Below, one piece after another: positions 1 to 6,367 of a stretch of DNA of 11,685 nucleotides (positions are counted from its first letter, which is position 1; every line of letters starts with the position of its first letter). The notes beneath the pieces are model-generated. The model was not told the origin of the DNA. It searched no databases and was given only the letters and a program-made list of their open reading frames with translations. The position numbers and the translations under genes are program-made. Origin of the DNA: JABDPF01 sp036351575 (GTDB lineage: Bacteria; Pseudomonadota; Gammaproteobacteria; Xanthomonadales; SZUA-36); the NCBI GenBank assembly GCA_036351575.1, contig JAZBPJ010000098.1:1-11685 (forward strand), in the 5' to 3' direction.

Positions 1-211
1 CCTCCGGCACCGGGTCATACCCGCCGTCACAAAACGGATGACAGCGTCCGATGCGCTTGATCGCCAGCCAGCCGCCGCGCAGCGAGCCGTGCTTCTGTAT
101 CGCTTCCATCGCGTAGGCCGAACAGCTGGGCGTAAACCGGCAATGGTCGCCAAGGTAGGGGCTGATCGTTACCTGGTAGGCGCGAATAAGAAATTGAAGA
201 AATCGGGACAT
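1..211 (-). CDS. yidD: YidD, membrane protein insertion efficiency factor (partial)
   Basis: This is the N-terminal part, about 70 codons, of a YidD protein; the C-terminus lies beyond the window edge. YidD is a small membrane-associated protein with an amphipathic N-terminus that helps the YidC/Sec route insert inner-membrane proteins. The family signature is visible in order: MSRFLQFLIRAYQ, then TISPYLGDHCRF, PSCSAYA with HG following, and RIGRCHPFCDGGYDPVP at the end of the visible part. The cysteines conserved in the family are present. The start is the ATG at 209-211; its Shine-Dalgarno is weak, with a GAG about 9 nt upstream. In many bacteria yidD follows rnpA directly, but here the region upstream of its start leads into the oppositely oriented dksA, so that linkage is broken. 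The identification is very secure; only the far end is unseen. Confidence 0.95.
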   Translation of the reverse strand, partial: MSRFLQFLIRAYQVTISPYLGDHCRFTPSCSAYAMEAIQKHGSLRGGWLAIKRIGRCHPFCDGGYDPVPE

Positions 212-270
212 TTTGCGTGCCGGCTCTTGCCAGTTTGAGTGCGGGCGCGTACGGTCGATACCAGAAGCAC

Positions 271-299
271 TTGCCGTGGACGCCCAGTTCGGCTATAAC
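271..299 (+). promoter_or_regulatory. Probable sigma-70 promoter for dksA
   Basis: A TTGCCG hexamer at 271-276 and a TATAAC hexamer at 294-299 are separated by exactly 17 bases, which matches a sigma-70 promoter (4/6 and 5/6 matches to consensus). Transcription would start near 306 and leave an untranslated leader of about 100 nt before dksA. This is a prediction from spacing and consensus only. Confidence 0.5.
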
Positions 300-302
300 A
301 CT

Positions 303-381
303 GCAATTTCCTTTCGGGCGTGATGTCTGCGAGCCATAAACTCGAATAATCACCCGCTCAAACTTTCTCGCCCGAAATTGC
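303..381 (+). promoter_or_regulatory. Possible structured 5' leader of dksA
   Basis: The predicted dksA leader contains a perfect 9-base inverted repeat, TTTCGGGCG (312-320) and CGCCCGAAA (369-377). It can be extended by GCAA (303-306) pairing with TTGC (378-381) across a small bulge. A competing inner fold is also possible: GGG (316-318) and TGAT (321-324), around a CG bulge, can pair with ATCACCC (349-355), enclosing a CGAG/CTCG stem (330-333 with 341-344). The two folds share the GGG at 316-318 and cannot form together. The outer stem ends six bases before the AAGGAG ribosome binding site at 387-392. This could be a regulatory leader, but it may also be chance pairing in GC-rich DNA. Confidence 0.35.
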
Positions 382-404
382 TCGTCAAGGAGTAGCTTAT
401 CACG

Positions 405-833
405 ATGGCAAATGACCGCGTTGTACTGAAAAAAGGATACAAGCCCAAGAAAAAAGAGAAGTACATGTGCCCCGAGCATCTTGAGTACTTCCGCCAGAAA
501 CTGCTGGCATGGCGCGATGATCTCGTAGAAGAATCCCGCGAGACCATCAGTCACTTGCAGGAAGAGGTCCGCGATGTCGGCGACGAGGCCGAACGCGCTA
601 CCCGGGAAACCGAGAACAGCCTGGAACTGCGCACCCGTGACCGTTACCGCAAGCTGATTCGCAAGATCGACAAGGCGCTGACCCGGATCGAGGACGGCGA
701 GTACGGCTATTGCGAGGAAACCGGTGAGGAGATCGGTCTGGCGCGCCTCGAGGCACGCCCGATCGCCACCCTGTGCCTCGATGCGCAGGAGCGCTGGGAA
801 CTTCGCCAGCGGCAGATCGGCGAGGGCCGCTAA
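405..833 (+). CDS. dksA: DksA, RNA polymerase-binding transcription factor with reduced zinc-finger cysteines
   Basis: DksA binds the RNA polymerase secondary channel and, with ppGpp, reprograms transcription of rRNA and amino-acid genes. At 142 residues the protein is close to E. coli DksA (151). The N-terminal helix and coiled coil span about residues 20-98. The tip carries the conserved D-x2-D-x-A motif as D57, D60 and A62. The C-terminal globular domain runs from about 99 (YGYCEETGEEIGLARLEARP, 100-119). E. coli DksA has two CxxC pairs here, but this protein has C103-x2-T106 and C124-x2-A127, only one cysteine per pair, so canonical four-cysteine zinc binding is not possible. The ATG at 405 follows AAGGAG at 387-392. 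The gene stands alone, with its own predicted promoter and terminator. The family call is secure. Whether it is the main DksA or a DksA2-type paralogue cannot be told from this window. Confidence 0.95.
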   Translation: MANDRVVLKKGYKPKKKEKYMCPEHLEYFRQKLLAWRDDLVEESRETISHLQEEVRDVGDEAERATRETENSLELRTRDRYRKLIRKIDKALTRIEDGEYGYCEETGEEIGLARLEARPIATLCLDAQERWELRQRQIGEGR

Positions 834-870
834 ACGGCTTGCAGACGCCCAAAACAAGTCAAGAACATGA

Positions 871-907
871 AAACCGCATTGCCAGAAAATGGCAACGCGG
901 TTTTTTT
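871..907 (+). terminator. Rho-independent terminator after dksA
   Basis: AAACCGC (871-877) pairs with GCGGTTT (897-903), and TTGCCA (879-884) pairs with TGGCAA (890-895), with a single A/C mismatch at 878/896 and a 5-base loop. A run of seven T (901-907) follows. It lies 38 bases after the dksA stop and would isolate dksA from the OmpA-family gene. Confidence 0.85.
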
Positions 908-1026
908 CAAAAACGTTAATGAAATGTTAATAAAAAAACGGTATTCTCTAGCGAATCAAGTATCTCACCCTTCTGCCGGTCGCCGGTAGATTCCGACTCC
1001 GTGATGCTTTGTAGGAGGAGCGTTAC

Positions 1027-2100
1027 ATGAAATACAGCAAGCTCGTAGCAGCACTGGCCGCAGCCGGTATGATCACCGCATCCGGCAGTGTCACCGCCTT
1101 TGAAGACCAGCCGTTCCACGTGACCGGCGCCGTCGGCTCGTATTACACCGACAATGATCGCAACCTGCGTACCGACGATATCTGGTGGTCTCTGGGTTTC
1201 GGTTACTTTTTCAATGACAACCTCAGCCTCGACCTCGAGTACGACCGTTTCGTGGGCACCTGGAAGGATTACCAGGACTTCGTTCCCGGCGCGACCTACG
1301 ACAAGTGGAGTCTCAGAAATATCGGCCTGATGGGTCGTTTCTACTGGACCGACTGGAAAGTCCGGCCCTTCCTGGCAGCCGGTGTCGGCGATCTCTCGCA
1401 CGGCAACGTCTCCAGCGAGGACAACTCCATGAGCCTGAGCTTCGGCGGCGGTTTCGCCGGCAAGTTCAGCAAGCACCTCAGCGGCCGCGTTCAGTTGCTG
1501 TGGCGCAAGGACCGGGACAACGATACCTATCCTCAGTACGCCAGTTTCAACGACATGATCCTCAGCTTCGGTATGAGCTACGACTTCGGCGGCACCGAGC
1601 CGCCTCCGCCTCCGCCGCCGGAACCGAAGGCAGAGCCGGCTCCGCCGCCGCCGCCGCCGAATCCCGACCTGGACGGTGACGGCGTGCTGAACCAGCACGA
1701 CAAGTGCCCGAACACGCGTCCCGGCGCCGTGGTGGACCTGGACGGCTGTGAAGTCGAAGTCGTCATCGAACTCGAAGGCGTGCACTTCGACTTTGACAGC
1801 GCCAAGCTGAAGCCCGAAGCCATGGCTATCCTGGACGATGCCGCCGCGCTGCTGATGAAGCACGAGCGCGTCGTGGTCGAAGTGGGTGGTCACACCGACA
1901 GCACCGGCCCCGAAAGCTACAACCAGGGCCTGTCCGAGCGCCGCGCCAATTCGGTGCAGGATTACCTGGTCAGCAAGGGTGTGCGCGCCAGCCGCCTGAG
2001 CGCCAAGGGTTACGGCGAGGCCATGCCGGTCGCCACCAACGACACGCGTGAAGGCCGCGCGATGAACCGTCGCGTCGAACTGGTCGTCCTCGACCGCTGA
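1027..2100 (+). CDS. OmpA/OprF-family outer-membrane protein
   Basis: This is a 357-residue exported porin-like protein that anchors the outer membrane to peptidoglycan. Residues 1-24 form a signal peptide, with likely cleavage after SVTA. Residues 25-188 form the beta-barrel domain, rich in alternating aromatic strands and ending in SYDFGG. Residues 191-212 are a proline-rich hinge with two poly-proline runs. Residues 213-241 form one thrombospondin type 3-like calcium repeat (DLDGDGVLNQHDKCP) with cysteines at 227 and 241. The C-terminal OmpA domain follows from about 243 to 357. Its diaminopimelate-binding pair is intact: D291 in GGHTDSTG and R306 in NQGLSERRA, 15 residues apart as in E. 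coli OmpA. The strong ribosome site AGGAGGAG (1013-1020) sits 6 bases before the ATG. The gene is monocistronic, bounded by terminators. The hinge and calcium repeat resemble OprF more than enterobacterial OmpA. Confidence 0.93.
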   Translation: MKYSKLVAALAAAGMITASGSVTAFEDQPFHVTGAVGSYYTDNDRNLRTDDIWWSLGFGYFFNDNLSLDLEYDRFVGTWKDYQDFVPGATYDKWSLRNIGLMGRFYWTDWKVRPFLAAGVGDLSHGNVSSEDNSMSLSFGGGFAGKFSKHLSGRVQLLWRKDRDNDTYPQYASFNDMILSFGMSYDFGGTEPPPPPPPEPKAEPAPPPPPPNPDLDGDGVLNQHDKCPNTRPGAVVDLDGCEVEVVIELEGVHFDFDSAKLKPEAMAILDDAAALLMKHERVVVEVGGHTDSTGPESYNQGLSERRANSVQDYLVSKGVRASRLSAKGYGEAMPVATNDTREGRAMNRRVELVVLDR

Positions 2101-2120
2101 TCACGCGACATGCAGTAGTG

Positions 2121-2148
2121 AAAAAGCCCCGCTTCGGCGGGGCTTTTT
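2121..2148. terminator. Bidirectional terminator between the OmpA-family gene and sufE
   Basis: GCCCCGC (2126-2132) pairs with GCGGGGC (2137-2143) around a stable TTCG loop. Five A precede the stem and seven T follow it (2144-2150), so it can end transcription from the OmpA-family gene on the plus strand and from sufE on the minus strand. Confidence 0.88.
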
Positions 2149-2185
2149 TTGCCTTTGTTGGGCCGTACCTTGCCATCACGTTGGG

Positions 2186-2225
2186 AGGTCCCGGATAAGC
2201 GCTTCGCGCTTTCCGGGATGACGTT
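2186..2225. repeat. REP-like palindromic repeat, copy A
   Basis: TCCCGGA (2189-2195) pairs with TCCGGGA (2212-2218). Inside them AAGCGC (2197-2202) pairs with GCGCTT (2206-2211) around a TTC loop, with an unpaired T at 2196. The conserved flank GATGACGTT follows. The same design recurs at 4145-4184. It lies in the gap between the OmpA-family gene and sufE and resembles dispersed extragenic palindromes found in many proteobacteria. Confidence 0.75.
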
Positions 2226-2239
2226 CCTCCGTATGATGC

Positions 2240-2668
2240 TCAGATGAGCCGCGCGGCGTATTGCTGAATGGCCGTCAGCATCGCGTGCAGGCCGTTGGCG
2301 CGCGTCGGCGAGAGGTGGCTGGACAGGCCGATTTCCCGGATGAATCGCGGCTCGGTCTCCAGGATCTGGCGCGCCGAGCAGCCCGAGTACACGCGCGTGA
2401 TCAGCGCGATCAGGCCGGATACGATCGCGGCGTCGCTGTTGGCGCGGATCGTCACGCGCTCGGCACTGCCCTCAAGCACCAGCCAGACCTGTGACTGGCA
2501 GCCCGCCAGCAGGCGGTCGTCGGTTTTTTCTTCCTCTGCCAGGGGCTCCAGCTTGCGCCCCAGGTCGATCAGGTACTGGTAGCGGTCCAGCCACTCGGGA
2601 AACAGGCTGAACTCGTCGATGATTTCGTCCTGCACCGCCATCGGATCGTGTGTTGCTGCATCATTCAT
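2240..2668 (-). CDS. sufE: SufE-family cysteine desulfuration protein
   Basis: SufE accepts persulfide sulfur from a cysteine desulfurase (SufS or CsdA) and passes it to the Fe-S scaffold in the cytoplasm. The protein has 142 residues, normal for the family. The catalytic cysteine is C57 in the hallmark GCQSQVWL motif (56-63). The conserved C-terminal segment GLSSHLSPTRANGL lies at 114-127. The ATG at 2668 is preceded by AAGGA (2678-2682) located inside the 3' end of cysS. Only 2 bases separate the cysS stop from this ATG, which suggests one operon and translational coupling. No SufS, SufB, SufC or SufD gene is in the window, so it could equally be the CsdE-type partner of a desulfurase. Confidence 0.93.
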   Translation of the reverse strand: MNDAATHDPMAVQDEIIDEFSLFPEWLDRYQYLIDLGRKLEPLAEEEKTDDRLLAGCQSQVWLVLEGSAERVTIRANSDAAIVSGLIALITRVYSGCSARQILETEPRFIREIGLSSHLSPTRANGLHAMLTAIQQYAARLI

Positions 2669-2670
2669 TG

Positions 2671-4056
2671 TTATCCGTCCTTGCGCCGCCAGCGCGTGAC
2701 GCCGCCGGCGTCTTCGAGCATGATGCCCATTGCCGTCAACTGGTCGCGGATGGCGTCCGCGGTCGCAAAATCCCGGTCCGCCCGCGCCGCGTTGCGTTTT
2801 TCGATCAGCGCCTCGATCTCGGCGGCATCGTCATCGTCGACGCCGCTGCCAAACCATTCTTCGGGCGCGGACTGCAGCAGCCCGAGCAGGTTGGCGCCGG
2901 CCAGCAGAATTCCGGCCGCTTTTTGGGCGTCTTCGCGGTTCTGCGCGTTCGCCAGCAGGCGGGCGCTGCTGTTGAACTCCGCCAGGGCCACCGGCGTGTT
3001 CAAATCGTCGCGCAGTGCATCGAGCAGGGCCTCTGACGGGCGTTCGTCGGCGGTGAAGGGGCCGAAGGCGTAGCTGGCGTCGCGCAGCACGGCGTACAGC
3101 CGGTCCAGCGTGCGTTTCGACCGATCCAGTTCGCTCTCTGACCAGTCCAGCGGCTGGCGGTAATGGGCGCTCAGCAGCAGGTAGCGCAGGGTTTCCCCGG
3201 CGTGCTCCTTGAGCAATTCGTGCACCACCAGCGTATTGCCCAGCGATTTCGACATTTTGCGTTTTTCGACGGTCACGAAACCGTTGTGCACCCAGTAACG
3301 CGCAAAGGCGTGGCCGCCGTGCGAGCAGACGCTCTGCGCGATTTCGTTTTCGTGGTGCGGGAAGATCAGGTCCTGGCCGCCGCCGTGGATGTCGATGGTC
3401 TCGCCGAGGTGCGTTTCCGCCATCACCGAGCACTCCAGGTGCCAGCCGGGCCGGCCCCAGCCCCAGGGGCTGTCCCAGCCGGGCAGGGGATCTTCGGAGG
3501 GCTTCCACAGCACGAAGTCGCCGGGATTGCGCTTGAACTCGGCGACCTCGACCCGCGAACCCGCGATCATCTCGCGCGCGTCGCGGCCGGACAGGGAACC
3601 GTAATTTTCGTAGGACTCGATGTCGAACAGCACGTGCCCCTCGGCGACGTAGGCGTGCCCGCCGTCGACCAGGCGCTGGATCATGTCGATCATCTGCGGA
3701 ATGTGTTCCGTGGCGCGCGGCTCGATGGTGGGCGGCAGGGCGCCGATCGCGGCCATGTCGTCGTGGTAGGCCTGCGCGTATTTTGTCGATATCTCGCTGA
3801 TCGGCACTCCCAGCCTGGCGGCCGACTCGTTGATCTTGTCGTCGACGTCGGTGATGTTGCGCGCGTACACCACCTTCGGGTAGTGCAGCTTCAGCAGGCG
3901 ATGCAGCAGGTCGAATATGACCGCCGGGCGCGCATTACCGATATGCGCGTAGTTGTAAACCGTCGGGCCGCAGACGTACATGGTAACGCGATCGGGGTCC
4001 TGCGGAACGAATTCCTGTTTTTCTCGGGCCAGGGTGTTGTAGATTCGTATGGTCAA
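2671..4056 (-). CDS. cysS: Cysteinyl-tRNA synthetase
   Basis: This class I synthetase charges tRNA-Cys with cysteine in the cytoplasm. At 461 residues it has the same length as the E. coli enzyme. The ATP-binding HIGH-type motif is HIGN (38-41), and KMSKS is at 267-271. The zinc site that discriminates cysteine is complete: C29, C209, H234 and E238. The anticodon-binding C-terminal half follows. The start is a TTG at 4056-4054: an in-frame stop lies just upstream (4074-4072), no ATG or GTG lies between them, and the N-terminus TIRIYNTL matches the family start. AAGG at 4064-4061 is the only nearby Shine-Dalgarno. sufE follows after 2 bases. The promoter should lie in 4075-4285, shared back-to-back with pepQ. 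Confidence 0.97.
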   Translation of the reverse strand: MTIRIYNTLAREKQEFVPQDPDRVTMYVCGPTVYNYAHIGNARPAVIFDLLHRLLKLHYPKVVYARNITDVDDKINESAARLGVPISEISTKYAQAYHDDMAAIGALPPTIEPRATEHIPQMIDMIQRLVDGGHAYVAEGHVLFDIESYENYGSLSGRDAREMIAGSRVEVAEFKRNPGDFVLWKPSEDPLPGWDSPWGWGRPGWHLECSVMAETHLGETIDIHGGGQDLIFPHHENEIAQSVCSHGGHAFARYWVHNGFVTVEKRKMSKSLGNTLVVHELLKEHAGETLRYLLLSAHYRQPLDWSESELDRSKRTLDRLYAVLRDASYAFGPFTADERPSEALLDALRDDLNTPVALAEFNSSARLLANAQNREDAQKAAGILLAGANLLGLLQSAPEEWFGSGVDDDDAAEIEALIEKRNAARADRDFATADAIRDQLTAMGIMLEDAGGVTRWRRKDG

Positions 4057-4144
4057 TTTGCCTTGCTCTTGTCAGCGGTCTAAAGTGCGCGGAAGTCATG
4101 CATTTTAACAAGTTTGGGCGGTATCGCAGTAAGTGAAAGCCAGG

Positions 4145-4184
4145 AGATCCCGGATAGCCGCTGCGCGGCTTCCGGGATGACGTT
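4145..4184. repeat. REP-like palindromic repeat, copy B
   Basis: TCCCGGA (4148-4154) pairs with TCCGGGA (4171-4177). Inside, AGCCGC (4156-4161) pairs with GCGGCT (4165-4170) around a TGC loop, with an unpaired T at 4155. It has the same orientation and flanks (GATGACGTT) as the copy at 2186-2225. The inner stem differs from copy A by changes on both sides that keep pairing. It lies in the divergent region between cysS and pepQ. Confidence 0.75.
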
Positions 4185-4285
4185 TCACCGGGACGGGACT
4201 CCGAATGACAAGCCGCTGACGACCAACGTCACCACGAAGAGCGCCAGACGATCATGCGTTGTCGTGAACAACGAGGGAAATTCTA

Positions 4286-5611
4286 ATGACAGACAGTTAC
4301 CAAAGCCTGTATGCGAATCATGTCGCGGAAACACAACGCCGCTGGGAAAAGGCGCTCGAAGCCGGGAAGTACGACGCGGCGGTGGTGCATTCCGGCACAC
4401 CGATGTACTCCTTCCAGGACGATTACGAGTACGCCTTTCGGCCCAACCCGCATTTCCTGGCCTGGCTGCCGCTGACGCACCACGCCGACAGCGTGCTGAT
4501 CGTGCGCCCGGGCAAACGCCCCCGGCTGATCTATTTCCAGCCCGACGACTACTGGTACCTGCCGCCCTCCGACCCGGAGGCCTGGTGGGCTGAGCAGTTC
4601 GACATTGAAATCGTCACCGATACGGACCACTGGCGCTCCATGGTTCCCACGGGCCGGGTCGCCGCCCTGGGCGACTCCCCGGCACTGGCTGATGTCTACG
4701 GCCACCGGCGCGTGAACCCGTCGATGCTGACGCACCGGCTGCACATCTGGCGCACGCGCAAAACGCCCTACGAGATCGCCTGCATGAAGCAGGCCGCGTT
4801 GCTTGCAGCGCGGGCTCACATTGAAGCTGAAAACGCGTTTCGCGAAGGCGCGACCGAGTACGGGATCCACATGCGCTACCTTGCGGCCTGCGGTCACACC
4901 GACACGGAACTGCCTTACAACAATATCGTGGCGCTCAACGAACACGGAGCGGTGCTGCACTACCAGCAGCGTGACCGCGAACTGCCCGTCGAAGTGCGCT
5001 CTTTCCTGATCGACGCCGGCGCCGCCGTCAATGGCTACGCCTCGGATATCACGCGCAGCTACGCCCGCGAGACCGGCGATTTCGCCGATCTTATCGACGC
5101 GATGGAAGCCGTGGAGCGCCGCCTGGTCAAAGCGGTTCGGCCGGGGCTCGATTACCGTGAGCTGTTCCTGGAGTCACATCGTCTCGTGGCCGGAGTCCTG
5201 GCCGAGGCCGGCGTGATCCGGGTCGACGCCGAGCGCGCCGTGAAAAGCGGCTTGAGCCGCGTTTTCTACCCGCACGGCCTGGGTCATTTTCTCGGGCTGC
5301 AGGTGCATGACGTGGCCGGCCTGGTCGACAATGACGGCGCACCGCTGCCGCGCCCCGAGGGTTACCCGGCCCTGCGCCTGACGCGCGTCCTGGAACCAGG
5401 CAACGTGCTGACCATCGAGCCCGGCCTGTATTTCATCGACGTTCTGCTGCGCGAATGGCGCGAGAGCGGGGATGCATCGATGATCGACTGGGATCGCGTG
5501 GATCAGCTGAAGCCCTTTGGCGGCATCCGTATCGAGGACGACGTGCTGGTGACCGAGGCGGGTAATGAAGACCTGACGCGCGCGGCCTTTGCGGAGCTCC
5601 AGCCCGCGTAG
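4286..5611 (+). CDS. pepQ: Xaa-Pro dipeptidase PepQ
   Basis: PepQ is a cytoplasmic metallo-prolidase that cleaves dipeptides with C-terminal proline; E. coli PepQ also hydrolyses organophosphate triesters. The 441 residues closely match E. coli PepQ (443). The N-terminal creatinase-like domain covers about 1-155 and the pita-bread catalytic domain about 160-441. All five dinuclear metal ligands are visible: D243 (FLIDAGA), D254 (YASDITR), H334 (GLGHFLGLQVHDVAG), E378 (TIEPGLYF) and E417 (GGIRIEDDV). GAGGGA at 4273-4278 supports the ATG at 4286. The gene is alone on its strand, divergent from cysS and convergent with the DUF1232-like gene. I see no clear terminator in the 38-base gap after it. 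Confidence 0.96.
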   Translation: MTDSYQSLYANHVAETQRRWEKALEAGKYDAAVVHSGTPMYSFQDDYEYAFRPNPHFLAWLPLTHHADSVLIVRPGKRPRLIYFQPDDYWYLPPSDPEAWWAEQFDIEIVTDTDHWRSMVPTGRVAALGDSPALADVYGHRRVNPSMLTHRLHIWRTRKTPYEIACMKQAALLAARAHIEAENAFREGATEYGIHMRYLAACGHTDTELPYNNIVALNEHGAVLHYQQRDRELPVEVRSFLIDAGAAVNGYASDITRSYARETGDFADLIDAMEAVERRLVKAVRPGLDYRELFLESHRLVAGVLAEAGVIRVDAERAVKSGLSRVFYPHGLGHFLGLQVHDVAGLVDNDGAPLPRPEGYPALRLTRVLEPGNVLTIEPGLYFIDVLLREWRESGDASMIDWDRVDQLKPFGGIRIEDDVLVTEAGNEDLTRAAFAELQPA

Positions 5612-5649
5612 TTTTCACCAGGGGTTCGGGATTTGCGACGCTCTGACGC

Positions 5650-6279
5650 TCAGAGCAGACCGATCTCTTTCAGGTCGCTGAGGTCGACGCGGCCGACCGG
5701 GCCGTGGTTCCAGATGGTTGCGTCGCTTTCCAGCGCGAGGCGTTTTTCCTCGTCGGCCAACTGTTTCACCGAATCGATGAGGCAGGCTTCTTTCATGGTG
5801 TGCACGACCAGACTGTCCAGTTCGCTGATGTAGGGCTCGCCGATGATCTTCTGCATGGCCGCATTGACCGCGCTCAGGTCGTTCGGGAACAGGTACTTAC
5901 CGGTCAGCAGGCGGTAGTTGTCCGATACCGACTGCAGAAGCGAGAGCGAGCAGTAGGCATCGTCCAGGAGGCCGATGACGCCCATGTCGTCAGGGATCAC
6001 GTCATCGCCTTCTTTCCAGTAGGACTCGACGGCGTCGAGAATGCAGTCCATTTCTTTTTCAAGCCCAACGGTGTGGGCCGAAGTGCGCGCGACCTTGACC
6101 ATGTACGGGACCTGGCAGACATAGGCGGTGACGAACTTCGCCGCCCGCTCGATGGCTTCCGGGGGCGATTCAGCGCCGTTGCGGTCGGCGACGGCAGCCA
6201 GCAATTCGCGCAGCTGGGGATCCTCGTGAAGCGAGGGCCCCAGGCTGTCGATCATGGATTCGATCAGCTTCGTGTCCAT
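5650..6279 (-). CDS. DUF1232/YkvA-like protein of unknown function
   Basis: A 209-residue protein, predicted cytoplasmic, with no signal peptide or clear membrane helix. Residues 92-108 (DDVIPDDMGVIGLLDDA) match the core of the DUF1232/YkvA family, whose function is not known. The N-terminal 90 residues and the C-terminal 100 residues are helical and charged; I do not recognise a second domain. The reading frame stays open upstream to 6390, but I chose the ATG at 6279. This places it downstream of a predicted extended -10 (6308-6316) and avoids overlap with the divergent gene. No Shine-Dalgarno is visible before it. An alternative ATG is at 6321. The gene shares a promoter region with the ZIP-like gene and converges on pepQ. 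Confidence 0.7.
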   Translation of the reverse strand: MDTKLIESMIDSLGPSLHEDPQLRELLAAVADRNGAESPPEAIERAAKFVTAYVCQVPYMVKVARTSAHTVGLEKEMDCILDAVESYWKEGDDVIPDDMGVIGLLDDAYCSLSLLQSVSDNYRLLTGKYLFPNDLSAVNAAMQKIIGEPYISELDSLVVHTMKEACLIDSVKQLADEEKRLALESDATIWNHGPVGRVDLSDLKEIGLL

Positions 6280-6307
6280 CGTGTGCCGGAGGTGGAAAAA
6301 CGACGCT

Positions 6308-6332
6308 ATTCTAGCAGTCATTGTGCTAGTAT
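6308..6332. promoter_or_regulatory. Divergent extended -10 promoters on an inverted repeat
   Basis: On the plus strand TG-C-TAGTAT (6324-6332) is an extended -10 element for the membrane protein gene. On the minus strand TG-C-TAGAAT (6316-6308) is an extended -10 for the DUF1232-like gene. The two overlap an inverted repeat, CTAGCA (6311-6316) and TGCTAG (6324-6329), with a 7-base spacer. No good -35 hexamers are visible. A regulator binding this palindrome would control both genes. This is a prediction from pattern only. Confidence 0.5.
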
Positions 6333-6367
6333 GCCCGCCTCGAAACGCGTTGCCGGGACCTGTATCC

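Noticed and set aside
27..857. Long minus-strand frame across yidD and dksA
   Set aside because: It runs antisense through dksA and out of frame over yidD, both of which are clear genes in other frames.
1597..1662. Short proline-codon repeats in the OmpA-family gene as a possible DNA repeat array
   Set aside because: They encode the proline-rich hinge common in OprF-like proteins and have no regular spacer pattern, so they are neither a CRISPR nor a mobile repeat.
916..1893. Antisense frame opposite the OmpA-family gene with an arginine-rich stretch
   Set aside because: The arginine-rich run is the reverse reading of the proline-rich hinge codons. No start context or domain supports it.
3163..4083. 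306-codon plus-strand frame inside cysS
   Set aside because: Antisense to cysS, whose motifs are all intact; the translation has no family features.
4114..4593. Plus-strand open frame running from the cysS-pepQ gap into pepQ
   Set aside because: It crosses the REP-like palindrome and overlaps the secure pepQ start in another frame; no recognisable protein.
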